NCBI GenBank assembly: GCA_003971905.1
Contig: RSEE01000029.1
Location: forward strand, 310,001-374,000
DNA from: Moniliella sp. 'wahieum'
Taxonomy: Eukaryota; Basidiomycota; Moniliellomycetes; Moniliellales; Moniliellaceae
DNA length: 64,000 nt
Direction: 5' to 3'
Of the stretch, positions 11,956 through 23,358 are shown one piece after another. A program made the translations under genes and the position numbers. The stretch's first letter is position 1, and every line of letters starts with the position of its first letter. The notes under the pieces are model-generated. The model was not told the origin of the DNA. It did not search any database and saw only the letters and a program-made list of their open reading frames with translations.

Positions 11956-12966
11956 ACTTGGCAGACTGGGTGCTCGGCGTTAGTGCGTGATGCGTAGTGC
12001 TGCTGCCCGGCTGGCGCTGTGCCTGCCTGCCTTCTCCCCCGCTGGCCTCCATCGGCGGCCGCCCAGCCGCACGGCGCTGCACGGCCTGCACTGACGTCGG
12101 CGGCGGATGCACTGGCGCCGTGCGCTGCAGCCTCGCAGGCCCCACGGCACAACTGTACGGGAACAGCCCCGCACGGGGCAGCGTAGATGCGGCACGCAGC
12201 ACGCCTCTCGCAGTCTCGCACTGCACCCCTCTTGCCTGCCCGCCCCCGCTGTGCCTGCCTGCCGCTGGACGATCGCACTGCGTCAGAGCTGAGTGTACTC
12301 GACGTGTATACTCAGACGGAGTGCTGCATGTTCAAGGGAGGTTGAACCAAGTACTGAATTGCCCTCAACACGTTAAACCCCCTCAGGCTCACGGCCTCAC
12401 CGACGGTCACCGTGACCATAGATCGAATTGATCGTGGCTCAGCATCTTGGTGTAAAATAGAGGCCGTAGTGCTTCCATGAGGAGCGTTTCGCGTGCAACG
12501 ATGACTCGATGACGCCGATGGATGAAACGGGAAGTGTCAATGACGCGCGCAACGCGCAAGGCCCACCGTGTGCCGTATAGCGCTTGCTCCACCGACGTTG
12601 GAAAGGGGCGCGGTGTCAGTCGGTGTGTTGATGGTTGACGTTGATGCCTGCGCCTTCCCCCGCCTGCCCCAGCGTCCGGCTCGGCGCATGTGGCTCCGGT
12701 TGGGCTGGTTGGTATTGCTGATGGTTGGGCCCACCGCAGCGCCTCAGCTCAGCGCAGCTGAGTCCTGCAGCCACGGAGGCGCTGAGGCCCAGCAGCGCTC
12801 AGCTCAGCCGCGATGGCGCGCCCTGAGGCCTGAGGCCCTTTCTCTCGCCACCTCACACGTCACATCCACAGCACACCTCGCACCTCACCCGTCCACGCCC
12901 CCCAATCACCCATTCCCAGTCCCTGCCGTGGGCGCCGGGGACGCGGCGACAGCGACGATGCTTGGT

Positions 12967-13022
12967 CAAGCTTCAAGCTTCAAGCTTCAAGGTAATTTAT
13001 TTGCGGCTAGCTTCAGGCTAGC
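12967..13022. repeat. AAGCTTC tandem repeat with GCTAGC pair
   Basis: Three head-to-tail copies of the 7-base unit AAGCTTC (12967-12991) are followed by two GCTAGC palindromes (13006-13022). Closely related AAGCTT runs occur in at least six other gaps of this window. Confidence 0.75.
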
Positions 13023-13522
13023 CTGACTACGACTGGCTTGAGCACCTCAGCCTGCTCAGCCTAGTTATACGTGCTCCAGTGACTAATCAATCAAGGCAAT
13101 CCTACCTGCTCCACTTGGGCTGTGTGTGCGCTGATCAATTTGATCAGCATACGATCATCGATCAGTCAGCTACAGCCCCAGTCGATCATCGTACTATAGT
13201 GTACTCAGTTAATAGTTCCAGGATTCAATACTCAGCCCCTCAGCCCTATAGCTAGCCAAGCATGCTGACGTGTCCCAACCAACACCACCAACACAACACT
13301 CCTTTTTGTCCATGTCCACCCACACTCGCAATCCTCAACGATGCATCATCCAACGCCATCTCCATCTCTCACCCGCGCGCATCCCGATCGATCATCTCGA
13401 AGATCCCCCACCTCACCCGCCACTCTCCCTTTCTCCCTGCGAGCTACTACATGGCCCACACCGCCACAGCAATGTATCTTTTCTTCACCCTTCCCATGTC
13501 ACATGTCACCCCACCGTCTTGT

Positions 13523-13556
13523 GTCAAGCTTCCAGCTTCAAGCTTCATGAAAGTGC
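13523..13556. repeat. AAGCTT-family repeat
   Basis: TCAAGCTTCCAGCTTCAAGC is followed by TTCATGAAAGTGCATGAA. The AAGCTTC unit is the same as at 12967 and is joined here to an imperfect TTCATGAA palindrome. Confidence 0.65.
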
Positions 13557-14360
13557 ATGAAGGGCCAAGCCTCTCAGTCAGTATAGGGAGTGCGGTTCTC
13601 TTGAGATAATGCACAACCTCACGGCAACTTCTCATCATGATGATACACACTTCAAACGCGTGTTAAAATGTGTAGGTATGTACAAAGCTTCCACCAACGT
13701 CCAACCCAGCTTCGCCCTCTCGGCACAACATGGAACAAAACCAGCGCTGTTGAATGTGTTGAACAAGACCGAACACCACCCAACAGTGTTTTTTACTGAC
13801 GCTCTTTTCTCTCTGTCCATTGCCCTGCGCTCTCGCCGATCCTCAATCAGCGCATCACCCATGGCGCGACTGAATTAGTACGGCGTTCTGCTCCACCAGC
13901 AGGCACAAGTGACAGGAAGACACTCGCAAAGGGTCCTACTGTGTGGCGACAAAAAAGTCTACTATAAGATGATGATCATCGCAGGAGGTTTCGCAGCCTC
14001 TGCAAGCGAGAATATGCTTTTGCATCCCTTGTAAGACCGGAGGAACCCAAGGGATTGGGTGAAGAACCTCTGGAGATGTAGAGCAATGCAATCGCGATGG
14101 TGGTGGTTCAGGCCTCAGGCCTCAGGTCTAAGCCTTGTGCCACACCTAGAGACAGGGGTTCAAACAAGCCTGAGTATACACGTGGAGGCTTGGGAGGACA
14201 AATCAGGGGTGAAGGGTGATGAGGCACCTTGGCCTAAGTACGGGACCACGGGTCCCAACATCCCTACCGAAGCTTTGTATACCCTGCTGGCCCTTCGATT
14301 CTTTCCAAGCCATCAATATCCGATGGCGCTAATGGTGAGCTTGATGGCATGTCTCGTTGT

Positions 14361-14380
14361 GTCATGATGCATGATGCATC
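14361..14380. repeat. ATGATGC/ATGCAT repeat
   Basis: Overlapping TCATGA, ATGCAT and GATGCATGATGCATC words form a near-perfect tandem palindrome. The same word family recurs at 21913 and 23142. Confidence 0.6.
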
Positions 14381-14600
14381 TTCCTGCACATCCAATCCAT
14401 CTTACATCTTACCGGTCTTACCTCTCTCGTGTGCATGTTTTCATCTCCGTAGTAGTCCAAACACCTTTTCGCATGCTCATACTACAACACAGCACCACTG
14501 CTCTAATAGGTTTGATCCGTCAGTCGGGTGTCGCGCATCAGGGCGTCAGCCCTACTACTATATCACGTGTGCAGGTTGCAGAACCGTGACGGTGCCATCC

Positions 14601-14691
14601 TGATCATGATCGACCTGAATGATCGACATGATCTGCATGATCCTCACTCCATCCTTAGGTCGGCATGAAGCTTGAAGCTTGAAGCTTGAAA
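14601..14691. repeat. ATGATC and AAGCTTG islands
   Basis: The first half (14601-14641) alternates TGATCA, GATCGACATGATC and TGCATGATCC words. The second half (14664-14691) has three copies of GAAGCTT. This is the AAGCTTC unit of 12967 in inverted orientation, which cannot be told apart by sequence because the core is palindromic. Confidence 0.7.
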
Positions 14692-15445
14692 GTTGGAGTC
14701 GAGAGTTGAGACATCAGTCTGATGTGTGAGCATGTGAGAGAATTATTAAAGAGAAAAAAGTTACAGCTGTTGCGGCCAACAAGGCTCTTAGTTGTCCTGT
14801 TGCCTTTTAAGCTGGTGTTTGCCAAGAGGGGGAAACGACGATGAGCTCGATGAGCGTAGAACGGGAGGGCCACCTGGACAGCTTGGTCGGCGGTGATATG
14901 TTGCAGGAATTTTTGGCATCAAGCACACGCGGAAGCGCGGCAGAGGCGCGCCAGGCGTAGTTGAGCGCGCACTTGCATATACGCGATCTAATACCCAGAA
15001 CGAACGCCGCGCAGCTCGGGGCTCCTTTCTTACACTTCTATCAATGCCGTCCTACAGCTCTTTCTATCACGCCCTATCACGACAGCGCTCTGTAGTTATT
15101 AGTAGGGCTGGAAGTCATCAATCACTTAATCACTCGTTTGCACCGTATATCAAGATCTCATCCGCAGATCTTACCCACCTCTCTAGCTAACTTTATTTGG
15201 TGATCAAATCCTCCCCTGTGTCCACTCGGTAGCTCAGTGAAACTATACCCACACACGCGTCGTTCAATCCGAGAATAAAGATTGCGGGACCGACGCAACA
15301 CAGCTGTAGAAAAAAAAAATGGGACCCCGGCGAGTGTCTCGTCCCTACTGGACAAGTGACAGTAGCCCGAGAACAAGTAGAGCTTTGTCGGCCAAGAGCT
15401 TCTCGCAGTGGGCAAAACCGAGATGCAGGCTACCAAAATCTGGTC

Positions 15446-17872
15446 TTAGCGTTGGTCCGTATACCTCTCGTCGTCGCGTTCGAGCGAACGTGCTTCTTCT
15501 TCGAGGGCCTCCTCGGCACATTCCTCTTCTTCTGTAGCCACGTCCTCCTCCATCCGGGTCAGCACCTCTTCCGCCTCGCTGAACCAGTCGGTGCGGAAGA
15601 TAAGAACGAGGAATCCGGTTGCGCCGACCAACAATCCGATTGACAAACCGAGCCAGATACCCTGCAATCCCCAATCGGCATAGACCATGAGGGCGCCCCC
15701 AATGGGCAAGCCGACAACGTAGTAAGCAAACAAGTTGATTACCGCGCCCTTGCTCTGTCGTCCACTGCCACGCAGAATACCTGCGCCGACACCACAGATG
15801 CCATCGGCAATCTGGAACGCCCCCACGTACGGCATGATGGTCGCAATCATTGCCACCAGCTCCGGGTCTGAGGAGAACATCCACCCCCTGGTTCCGGAAT
15901 AGAATCATGGCCGACGAATTGAGCAGGCCGCAGAGTAGGGCGGCCAACATGGCCATCCGGGCCGAAAGGGCGGACCAATACGGTTGGTTGGCGCCTAGCA
16001 AGTTGCCAATCCGCACTGCCGATGCCACGCTGACGCTCAACGGCAACTGGTACGTCAGACTGCACGTCACCAGCAACACCGATTGGGCCGCCAACGCGGA
16101 TGTGCCAAGCATCGACGACATGAGGTTCGCCACCTCCCATGCCCACCATTCTGCCGCCATGGCGATCGTTGAAGAAAGTCCGAGGTTCCATACGTCCACC
16201 AAGCCTTTGAGATCAAAGGCTTTGCGCGTCAGCCCCTGCCACGCATCACGAGGTGCAATCCAGCACTGGAACAGACCAAAGGCCAGCATCAGGTAGTAGG
16301 ACAAGACACTGGCCACGGGCGCCCCCAAAAACCCCATCCGAACCTTTTCCGGGCCGTATACGAGCAAAATTTGCGCGGGCACATTGAAGGCCGAAGCGAC
16401 GCCAACGGCAATCGTTGGTGCATGGAACAGCCCCAAGGCTTGCAGGTACCGACGCATAATCTCAAACGCACCAAACGCCGGTAAGGCCAACGTCAACACA
16501 GACAGGTACCGTGCCGCCATGGCCGCCACCGCCGGCTCTTGCCGCAGCGCAATCAAGATGGACTCAGTGTAAAGCCAGGTGATTGTGATCGGTACGATTA
16601 ACAGTGCGATCAGGATACACATCCGTTGCGTCCAAATTCCTACTGTGTAGGGATGGGGCGAGCTGTAGGCCGCAGGCAGAAGCGAGTCCAAAGCCGAGAC
16701 GAAACCAGAAATAATCGAGAAACCAGTCACGTTGGCTGTCATGGACGCGAGCGAAGCTGCGGCCAATTCTAGAAAAACAAAAAAAAAGGGGGGTTAGTAT
16801 CTTGTTGGATCGTTCAGGTTGGTAGTAACAACGAAGGGGAGAGGTGCGCACCCGTTGTGCCCAAGTGTCCAATAGCAAAGACAGTCACCACACTAAGCGA
16901 TAACTCGAGTAAGTGGGTGCCCAAGATGGGCATCGTATACCACGTCAGTGTATTTGCCTCTTCCCGCCCGGCCCCAGGGCCTGGCACAGCCTGGGCCAGT
17001 GATTCGTCCGTCGACGTTACCGAGGCACCATCATCCTCTACCGAGGGGGGTTTGGCCGCGGGCTGGTTTGCCGAGCCCACAGCAGCGTACGAAGGCGCTT
17101 GGGCCTGGCTTAACAATCCACTCCGTTCATTCGACCCACCTGCCACGTGCTCCACATCGCTCGAGGTAAGAGCAGCGCTGGAGCGGCGCAACTGATTTCG
17201 AACGTTGGCTACATCGGCTTGGCGTGGCACCAGCTCGCCCGTACGTGACCAACGACGGGCAAGAGGGGACGTGTGCCCGTCCGCTGCTGACTCAAACTTC
17301 TGCGTCGGCCTTGTACAGCTGAAAGAGACGGCGGGCGCTGCCCTTCGGACGAGGAGAGCAGATGATGTTGGTCGAGATAGTGCTGCTGGATCTGCTCGAT
17401 CGGCGGCGGGTTCGGCTCGCCGCCCAGCACCATATCGCGATACCGCCATGAATAACTCGATCCTCCCGGGCTCGCAGCAAGGATGGAACGAGGCCGAGGT
17501 CCAACGTGGTGAGGGTGGGGATGGGGATGGGCGCCGGGCATGGCAACCGGCGAGCACGGGTGGGGTCGACCGACGACGCACGGCTGCTGGCCCGGGACGT
17601 GTCAAGGAGGGAGCCGGTGGTGCTGGAAGTACGACGAGGGCGGCCCAGACGAGCTGGACGCTCCGAGCCCGGCTGAGCTCGTACACGCTGCCCGACTGAG
17701 CGTAGCGCTCCAACGCTTGCCGCGCCTCGTCCAGTTCGGCCGCTTGGAGCTGCGAGTCGGGCAGGTCCGGGCGCGGGTAGGGCATCATGCTGGTCCGCGG
17801 CGCTTGCAGCAACCCATAGTCGCGCGGGACGCTGCCGGGGGTCGAGAACTGGCCGCGCGAGTTGACAGACAT
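15446..17872 (-). CDS. MATE-family multidrug/toxic-compound efflux transporter
   Basis: This is a polytopic membrane protein that exports cationic organic compounds by H+ or Na+ antiport; fungal members sit in the vacuolar or plasma membrane. A long hydrophilic N-terminal region precedes the first membrane segment (TWYTMPILGTHLLELSLSVV). An 83-nt intron (16769-16851) follows HLGTT and joins cleanly to ELAAASLASM, and the rest of the MATE core follows (YLSVLTLALPAFGAFEIMRR, GVASAFNVPAQILLVYG, VASAVRIGNLLGANQP). The C-terminal half resumes after a frame change near 15885 (MPYVGAFQIADGICGVGAGI, RGSGRQSKGAVINL) and ends in an acidic tail with stop at 15446. The start at 17872 has good Met context, but the N-terminal 300 residues change frame at least three times (near 17680, 17540 and 17330). 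Family identity is firm; substrate is unknown. Confidence 0.8.
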
Positions 17873-20800
17873 GGGGCTGGCAGGCGGGGCGCCAGGGGGG
17901 AGGAGGGGGGGGTGGTTGGGAGAGAGGAGAGGGAGGCGGAGAAGGAGAAGGAGAAAAGACAGCCGCTTGCACCAGCAACAGCACCCAGTCGCAGGAGCAA
18001 TCTACCCATTCAGTAGTTCCAACCAGCTGCCGCAGCCATCGCGCACACGGCCACTGTCCGGCTGGGACCAGTTCAGCACCGTCTCAGGTTGGGGCGCTGG
18101 ACAGTGCGCCTGCGCCGGCTCATTGATAGGAAGATGCAGGTGGAAGCAAACTGCAACGTTGAAACCACGGTGGGATCGGGCACAGCAGCGCACAGCGCCA
18201 GCACCTTCGCCTCCCCGCTTCACGCTTGCACGTCTGCCGCGCGATACGCGCTCTGCGCGCCTGCACACAGAGAGATCGCAGCCAAAGGGCGAACGGATTG
18301 GAGTGGGGAATCCAGCGCCCGCCAGATCCACCCCCACATGATACGCCCCCCAAGCCTACGTAAACGGTAACATCAAGTTACCCATCGCCCGCCTCTCTTT
18401 TCTGCATCGCGGCACACTCTGCTTTCCTCTCTTTTCTCCTTATCTTGCGGCTACTCCATAGCACTACGTCTTATAGATCTTACCTCTGTCACATGTCAGC
18501 CCTATAAATCCTCTTGCCTTCCCCCCCCTTTCTCCCGCCTCTCAATCTAGTACCACGTTACCAGCCCTCTGCTCCCTTGATCTGTGGGGAAGCAGGCGCG
18601 ACCATTGTTGCAATGGAAGCATTTTGTTGGTTTTAGGATTTGGACCTAAAATCCTTGCGTGATATGATTACAGTACTAGTAGACCTGATAAGAGAATATG
18701 ATGATCTTTTTCTCAAGCCCTTTTCTGTCCGTCCCGTGGCATGGTCATCCAAACTCCAATACAGCTCTGCCCAACCAATCTGCATGGCGTCAAGAAGTCT
18801 GGTGGCGTATAATCTCGTTGTCGATGATTCTGAGAAATGTTTTGTACAAGAACCTTCTTGTTCTCCTCTTCGATTTTTGCAGAGCGTGTAATAAGACACA
18901 AGAGGATTCGAGGGGACAGATAGAAACGCTTCGCTTGTATAGCGCGAGCAGATAAGCAAATGAGCACAGCAGACGTGAGGTGCCACAGGAGGGCCCTGCC
19001 AGGGGGCTCGCCCAGGTTTGTAGGGTATAATTCCTTCGGAGACGGAGAGACGACTCCGTAGTTTCGGGCTTGGGCTAGTTGGTGATGGATCCGAGCGGAA
19101 CTAGTAGGGAGACGAGGAGAGGGTTTGGGGCGTGAATCGGAGGCGGCTGCACGTGTGGAAAGGCTGCGTATACACACCGGCCTGGGCCGTAGTAACCTGT
19201 CTGAAGCCCCGGGGTTTAGGGAGAGGTATAGAGGCAGTGGTGGACAAACCAACCAGATCCGACACTGAACAAGGAACAGCTGTCGACATATGTGTTGGCT
19301 GGAAAGGAACTCACGAGATAAACTAGTACGGGAACTCGACGCGGCTGAAAAAAACTAACGCGACTGAGCGGATGAAAAGCTGGAGGACGAGGTTGGAGGA
19401 TGAGGAGACAGCTCAGTGGAGACGAGGTTGCCTGGACTGAATCAATGGGCTGCAAACAGGCAGGAATTGGGCAGGAAAGGCGGGAAGGGACGAGAATGGA
19501 AGGAGGGGAAATGATCTCCCCCACCAGGGATGCAGGCTAGATGTAAAAGTGAAAATGGACGCAATAGGGATGTAGAAAGAAGACGTGCCAAAAGAGAGAG
19601 GTTGGTTGCTGTAATAGGCGCAACGGAGAAAGATAGAGTAAGTGGTGACGGAGCGACAGTCGTTGCAAAGATACAACTTGGTAGCCTCTCATTTAGACCC
19701 ACTGACTTCGACTTGAGCGGGGGGCGACTCCTGTCGCGCGCGGATGCTTAACCAACTATCATCACCTCGATTGGACTCTAGGGCGATCTACTGGGAGGTG
19801 CAGAACGGGCGGGCCTTAGCTCGGACCAGACCTTCTCAGACCCAAAAACACAGCCCTTAAAATGAGGAATGGACCGTATTTCTCCAATGATATACTCTTC
19901 TCAGTAAGTTCCGTCCAATTATCAAACACTAGCAACTTTTTCGAATTGTGGCAATCCTGATGCGTGTCGTCAACACCACTAGGCATTGAACGGCTCTTTT
20001 GATCATATTCCTGATGATCTCCTTACTTCAGTCTTCTTAGCACATTACTTACTTGCTTGCTCCAATAGTCGACACAGAGATCCTTCTGCCGGGGTCCCAT
20101 TCGTGTCGCCCAGCCCCTTCTTCTCTCGTGTTTTAACTGTACGCAACCTTGGTCTCCTTTGCATCCAAGAGCCCCTTGGAGCGTGGTCCACCTCCATCCC
20201 TGCAATGATCCTCCAAATCCTCCTGGTCCCCCATCACTCCGGAACCCACATTCGCCAAGCACTTTCCCCCCGCCCTCGTTTCCTCTTTTTCGCCCCCCCA
20301 AAAGAGCATTTCCTTGACTAGCTTGACTCACTTCTTATATTCGCGGCAACTGTCCCCCATCCGACACCGGGGTTTGTTCCAGTCGTACTCCAAAAAGAAA
20401 CCACTACTACTAATATGGCTTCTACACTGGGGTCCCACCGGAACAGGCGCCAGTGCTTAGCCGCTGTCGGCGACCAACTTGCCAAGGGGCATGTAGTAAT
20501 CGTTCGTGGTGGGAGAAGCAAGGGCAGAGGACATGGTGCGAATCGAAGAGCAGGAAAGGAGCGAGAGCAGCCAAGGTATGACACCCCTCACCGTCGTTCA
20601 TTGTACATAGAGACCAAGATCCAACTTGTGTTTCTCGGGGATACGACACCATCTCTCTTCGCTTCGTACAAGAAAGTGTACTAAAGACCCACATGTTAAT
20701 CTCGTTCCTTTCCCAATCAAATGATGGCATTTCTTGTGCACGCCATCCATCCGGACATCATACGTCTACGCATAGCCTGCTAGGCCAAAACGGTCACCAG

Positions 20801-20907
20801 CATCGCGGCGACGGTCGCCCTTGAAGCTACATTACCATGTATCAGCTGGCTCGTTACTTCTTGCCCCTGACTTGGCAGGGACTGGAAATGAAGTGATATG
20901 CCAATCT
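17873..20907. other. 3-kb gene-poor region
   Basis: Nothing conserved is recognised. The first 500 bases would contain the MATE promoter. Small open frames (for example 18640-18891 + and 20415-20684 +) begin with ATG but have no domain, no codon pattern like the neighbours and no supporting context. The segment 18600-20400 is less GC-rich than the coding DNA. Confidence 0.4.
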
Positions 20908-20996
20908 TCTCCGATAGTTTAGTGGCTATGACACGTCCCTGTCATGCAGTTGACGGACGTTCGGACGAGACCCGGGTTCGATTCCCGGTCGGAGAG
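20908..20996 (+). tRNA. tRNA-Asp (GTC) with a 17-nt intron
   Basis: A full cloverleaf can be drawn. The 7-bp acceptor stem is TCTCCGA/TCGGAGA (20908-20914 with 20989-20995), followed by the discriminator G. The D arm is GTTT...TGAC, the anticodon stem is CGTCC/GGACG (20934-20938 with 20963-20967), and the T arm is CCGGG-TTCGATT-CCCGG. The anticodon is GTC at 20941-20943. The extra 17 bases (20945-20961) begin one nucleotide 3' of the anticodon, the canonical position for a tRNA intron, so the primary transcript must be spliced by the tRNA endonuclease. The A and B boxes are internal. Confidence 0.9.
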
Positions 20997-21012
20997 GTTT
21001 TCTTTGTTTTTT
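20997..21012 (+). terminator. RNA polymerase III terminator of tRNA-Asp
   Basis: GGTTTTCTTTGTTTTTT directly follows the tRNA 3' end. The T-runs of four and six on the sense strand fit a Pol III stop. Confidence 0.7.
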
Positions 21013-21600
21013 GCGCTGCTCTTTTTTGTCTTTCTGGCCTGCCTGCTCCGCAAGCATCCCTCTCTGTGTTACCCGCCACGTCCGCGGGCTGGGACTGCTG
21101 GAGCGAAAAAAAACTATAGGCGGAGTGTTATCGAGGCCCGTGGGGAAGTAAGCGGTAAGCCAGGGTAAGCGCTAAGTGCAATAGGTCCTGAAACCACGCC
21201 GCCGGCATCGAGAGCCATCACATGCACATCACTTGCACATGCATGGCGGAAGATAGTGACTGCGTGAAGCTGGTGTGTGGCATGGGATGTCCTGGATGCA
21301 TCCAACTCCAGTTCGAGTGCTGTTGGTCACAGATCACATGCACATGGAAAGCAGTGGCTGGGGGCACTTCTTGAAGGAGTTGGTGGTTGTGGATGCAATT
21401 GAGACGTCCGCTGCCAGGGGCTCCCATTACGTAACACCAGCGTGGTTCTGATTCACGTTTGAAATTTGATTGGGCTTGGAAGGAAGAAAGAAGGCGGATG
21501 CGTGGGTGGCCGCGGTTGTGTGGGATCGGATGCTGCAAGCAGCAGGGGACAGCCCAGGGCTCCTCAGCGCCTCGGCAGTGGCTCAGCTGCTCAGCTCAAG

Positions 21601-21699
21601 TTTCAAGCTTCAAGCTCTTCAAGCTCCTCGCTTCAAGCCAACAATAAACAACGCCCTGAGATTGAGATCCACTGAGTACTGAGATCTGAGATCTGACCT
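21601..21699. repeat. AAGCTTC-like tandem and AGATCT/AGTACT island
   Basis: TTCAAGCTTCAAGCTCTTC and CTCGCTTCAAGC are degenerate AAGCTTC units. They are followed at 21661-21699 by AGTACTGAGATCTGAGATCT, where two palindromes alternate with GAG spacers. Confidence 0.65.
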
Positions 21700-21775
21700 A
21701 CAGGTGTTCCCGCATGCTCCATGTTCCCAGCGCCCATGGCACAGCACTGGCGCAGCGCCATCCACCTGCCCGTCG

Positions 21776-21936
21776 GCCGATCGTCGATCAAGTCGATCAA
21801 GCCGATTATCGATCATCGATCATCCAGCTTCTAGTCGATCAAGTGTGCCCTTCGACTGAGTACGGAGCGGCTGAGAGGTGTGATTTGCGACAGTCACATG
21901 ACTAGCTAGTGACTTGTGATGCATGATGCATGGTGC
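21776..21936. repeat. GATC-word and ATGCAT-word islands
   Basis: Repeated CGATCAAG, CGATCATCGATC and ATCGATCATC words (21776-21843) are followed by ACTAGCTAGT (21902-21911), a perfect palindrome, and GATGCATGATGCATGGTGC (21919-21937). Confidence 0.65.
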
Positions 21937-22187
21937 ATGTGGCCCTGTGTGTATGAAAATTGCGGCGTGGCAACGTTGCGGGGGGCGTACCGTCCTGTTG
22001 CGGACCCGACAAGGCAAACAACAAGAACATCGGTGAGGGAAGCGGAGGGTCTTGAAGCGCTCAAGCTCCAAACTTCAAAGGCGACAAAAGGGAGACAATC
22101 GACAATTGAGTAAGACGAAACAGGCGAGGCCAAGGCAAGACAGACCAAGGCCGTCGAGGGCGTCGGGGTGGTATTGTTCCCAGCCAC

Positions 22188-22236
22188 TGTTCAACGTTGT
22201 TGAACGTTCAACTGAACGTTGAAGTTCACGGTTCAG
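22188..22236. repeat. AACGTT palindrome cluster
   Basis: Three AACGTT cores, with flanking TTCAACGTTGTTGAACG and ACTGAACGTTGAAG, form nested inverted repeats that could fold into a hairpin. Confidence 0.65.
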
Positions 22237-23141
22237 CGCCCAGCCATGGAACCCCACTCAGTCACATTCAATTTCCACAGCCTTAGAGGGCCCTAGGTTC
22301 TAGGACGCCTTGGACCACAGGGTCTTAGACCTATGGCATAGGCCTGCCTCAGGCACGCAGCCACTGTCGCCGAGCCCAGTGGGACTCACACGCGCCGAAT
22401 GGCGACGGGCTGCTGCGAGCGAGAGCTAGCAGGAGTTAGCTAGGTCGTCTGCCGGCCAAGGCGGACCTGTGCTATGCCATACGACGTGGGGTGCGGTGCG
22501 TTGCTGTGCCGGGAGGGTTCCACGCTGTTACAGCGGTAACAAGCCCTGTTGTTGGCACCGCATGCGGTGGCGGTCACCGGTCACATTCACAGGCTCAGCG
22601 CTCACGCTCAGCCCTCACTAGCCACGAGTGCGTGAGAGCTGCTCACCAGCACGAGTGCCTGGGCAACGGAGGCCTGCGGCCTACTGCCTCCGAAGGCGCG
22701 CTGAGCCAGGCGGGGACAGACTGGCGCGTGCAAGTCTCGGTTGGGGTAGGATCGGCACGCCCTGGCATGGGTGTGTCACACATCACACTGCCGCCGTGGG
22801 GGACAGGGTGCAGGGATCATCGCGTACGGGGGCGCTGCGGGCGCTGCGCTGCGCGCAATGTCAGCGCATCATCCGTCGGGCATTCCTAGCTGCTACTGGC
22901 GACGCAGCACCAGCCCAGTGCTGCCGCCCACCACCGATCACCAGTCACTAGTCACTGATCGACTGCTGGTCGCTCGCGGGCGGCGGGGGGGCAGAGTGGG
23001 GGGTGCTTGAACGCTTAGTAACCACCTGGGCGGCCGTGTCTGCCCGAGAGGTGGCGATGGGGGCGCTCTGCTCTGCGGTGCGCTGCCAGGCGGGCCAATT
23101 ATTCTCATGCGCGCATGCAGGGAGGCATCTGCAGCAGGCAG

Positions 23142-23163
23142 CATGCATCATGCATCATGCATC
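23142..23163. repeat. ATGCATC tandem repeat
   Basis: Three copies of the 7-base unit ATGCATC lie head to tail about 200 bases upstream of the next gene. Confidence 0.7.
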
Positions 23164-23263
23164 ACCCAGTCCCTCTGCACCATCGATCTCAACCATCAAC
23201 CATCCCTCGTGCTCACGCAGTGCTCCGTACCTTCGTTGCACCGTCCTCCTTCTGCCCGCCGCT

Positions 23264-23292
23264 TCACCACCACCACCACCACCACCACCACA
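23264..23292. repeat. (CAC)n microsatellite
   Basis: About nine uninterrupted CAC units lie in the probable 5' leader of the following gene. Confidence 0.8.
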
Positions 23293-23358
23293 TCACCACC
23301 CTCTCTTCCCCGTCCCTTCCCCTTCTCCTGCGCTGCCCCCTGCCCCCCTGCCCCGCCC

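Larger units (their letters stand above)
11765..15445. other. 3.7-kb gene-poor region with short-repeat islands
   Basis: No conserved protein or RNA gene is recognisable. The first 550 bases are GC-rich with CTGCCTGCC-type words. From about 11820 onward there are recurring islands of self-complementary short words (AGATCT, AGTACT, GATC, AAGCTT, ATGCAT, AGGCCT), listed separately where densest. The right end would contain the 3' side of the MATE gene. Confidence 0.5.
21013..23358. other. 2.3-kb gene-poor region rich in palindromic short repeats
   Basis: No gene is supported. Between 21598 and 22240 this is the densest cluster of self-complementary words in the window. 22300-23000 is GC-rich without a conserved frame. 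The last 200 bases carry an ATGCAT island and a CAC microsatellite and form the leader of the next gene. Confidence 0.45.

Noticed and set aside
12568-13026. 152-codon plus-strand frame in the 11.8-15.4 kb gap
   Set aside because: It reads through CTCAGC and AAGCTT repeat islands and has no coding signature.
20415-20684. Small ATG-initiated basic protein (89 codons)
   Set aside because: No homology recognised, no leader or intron pattern like the real genes, and similar-length chance frames are common in this window.
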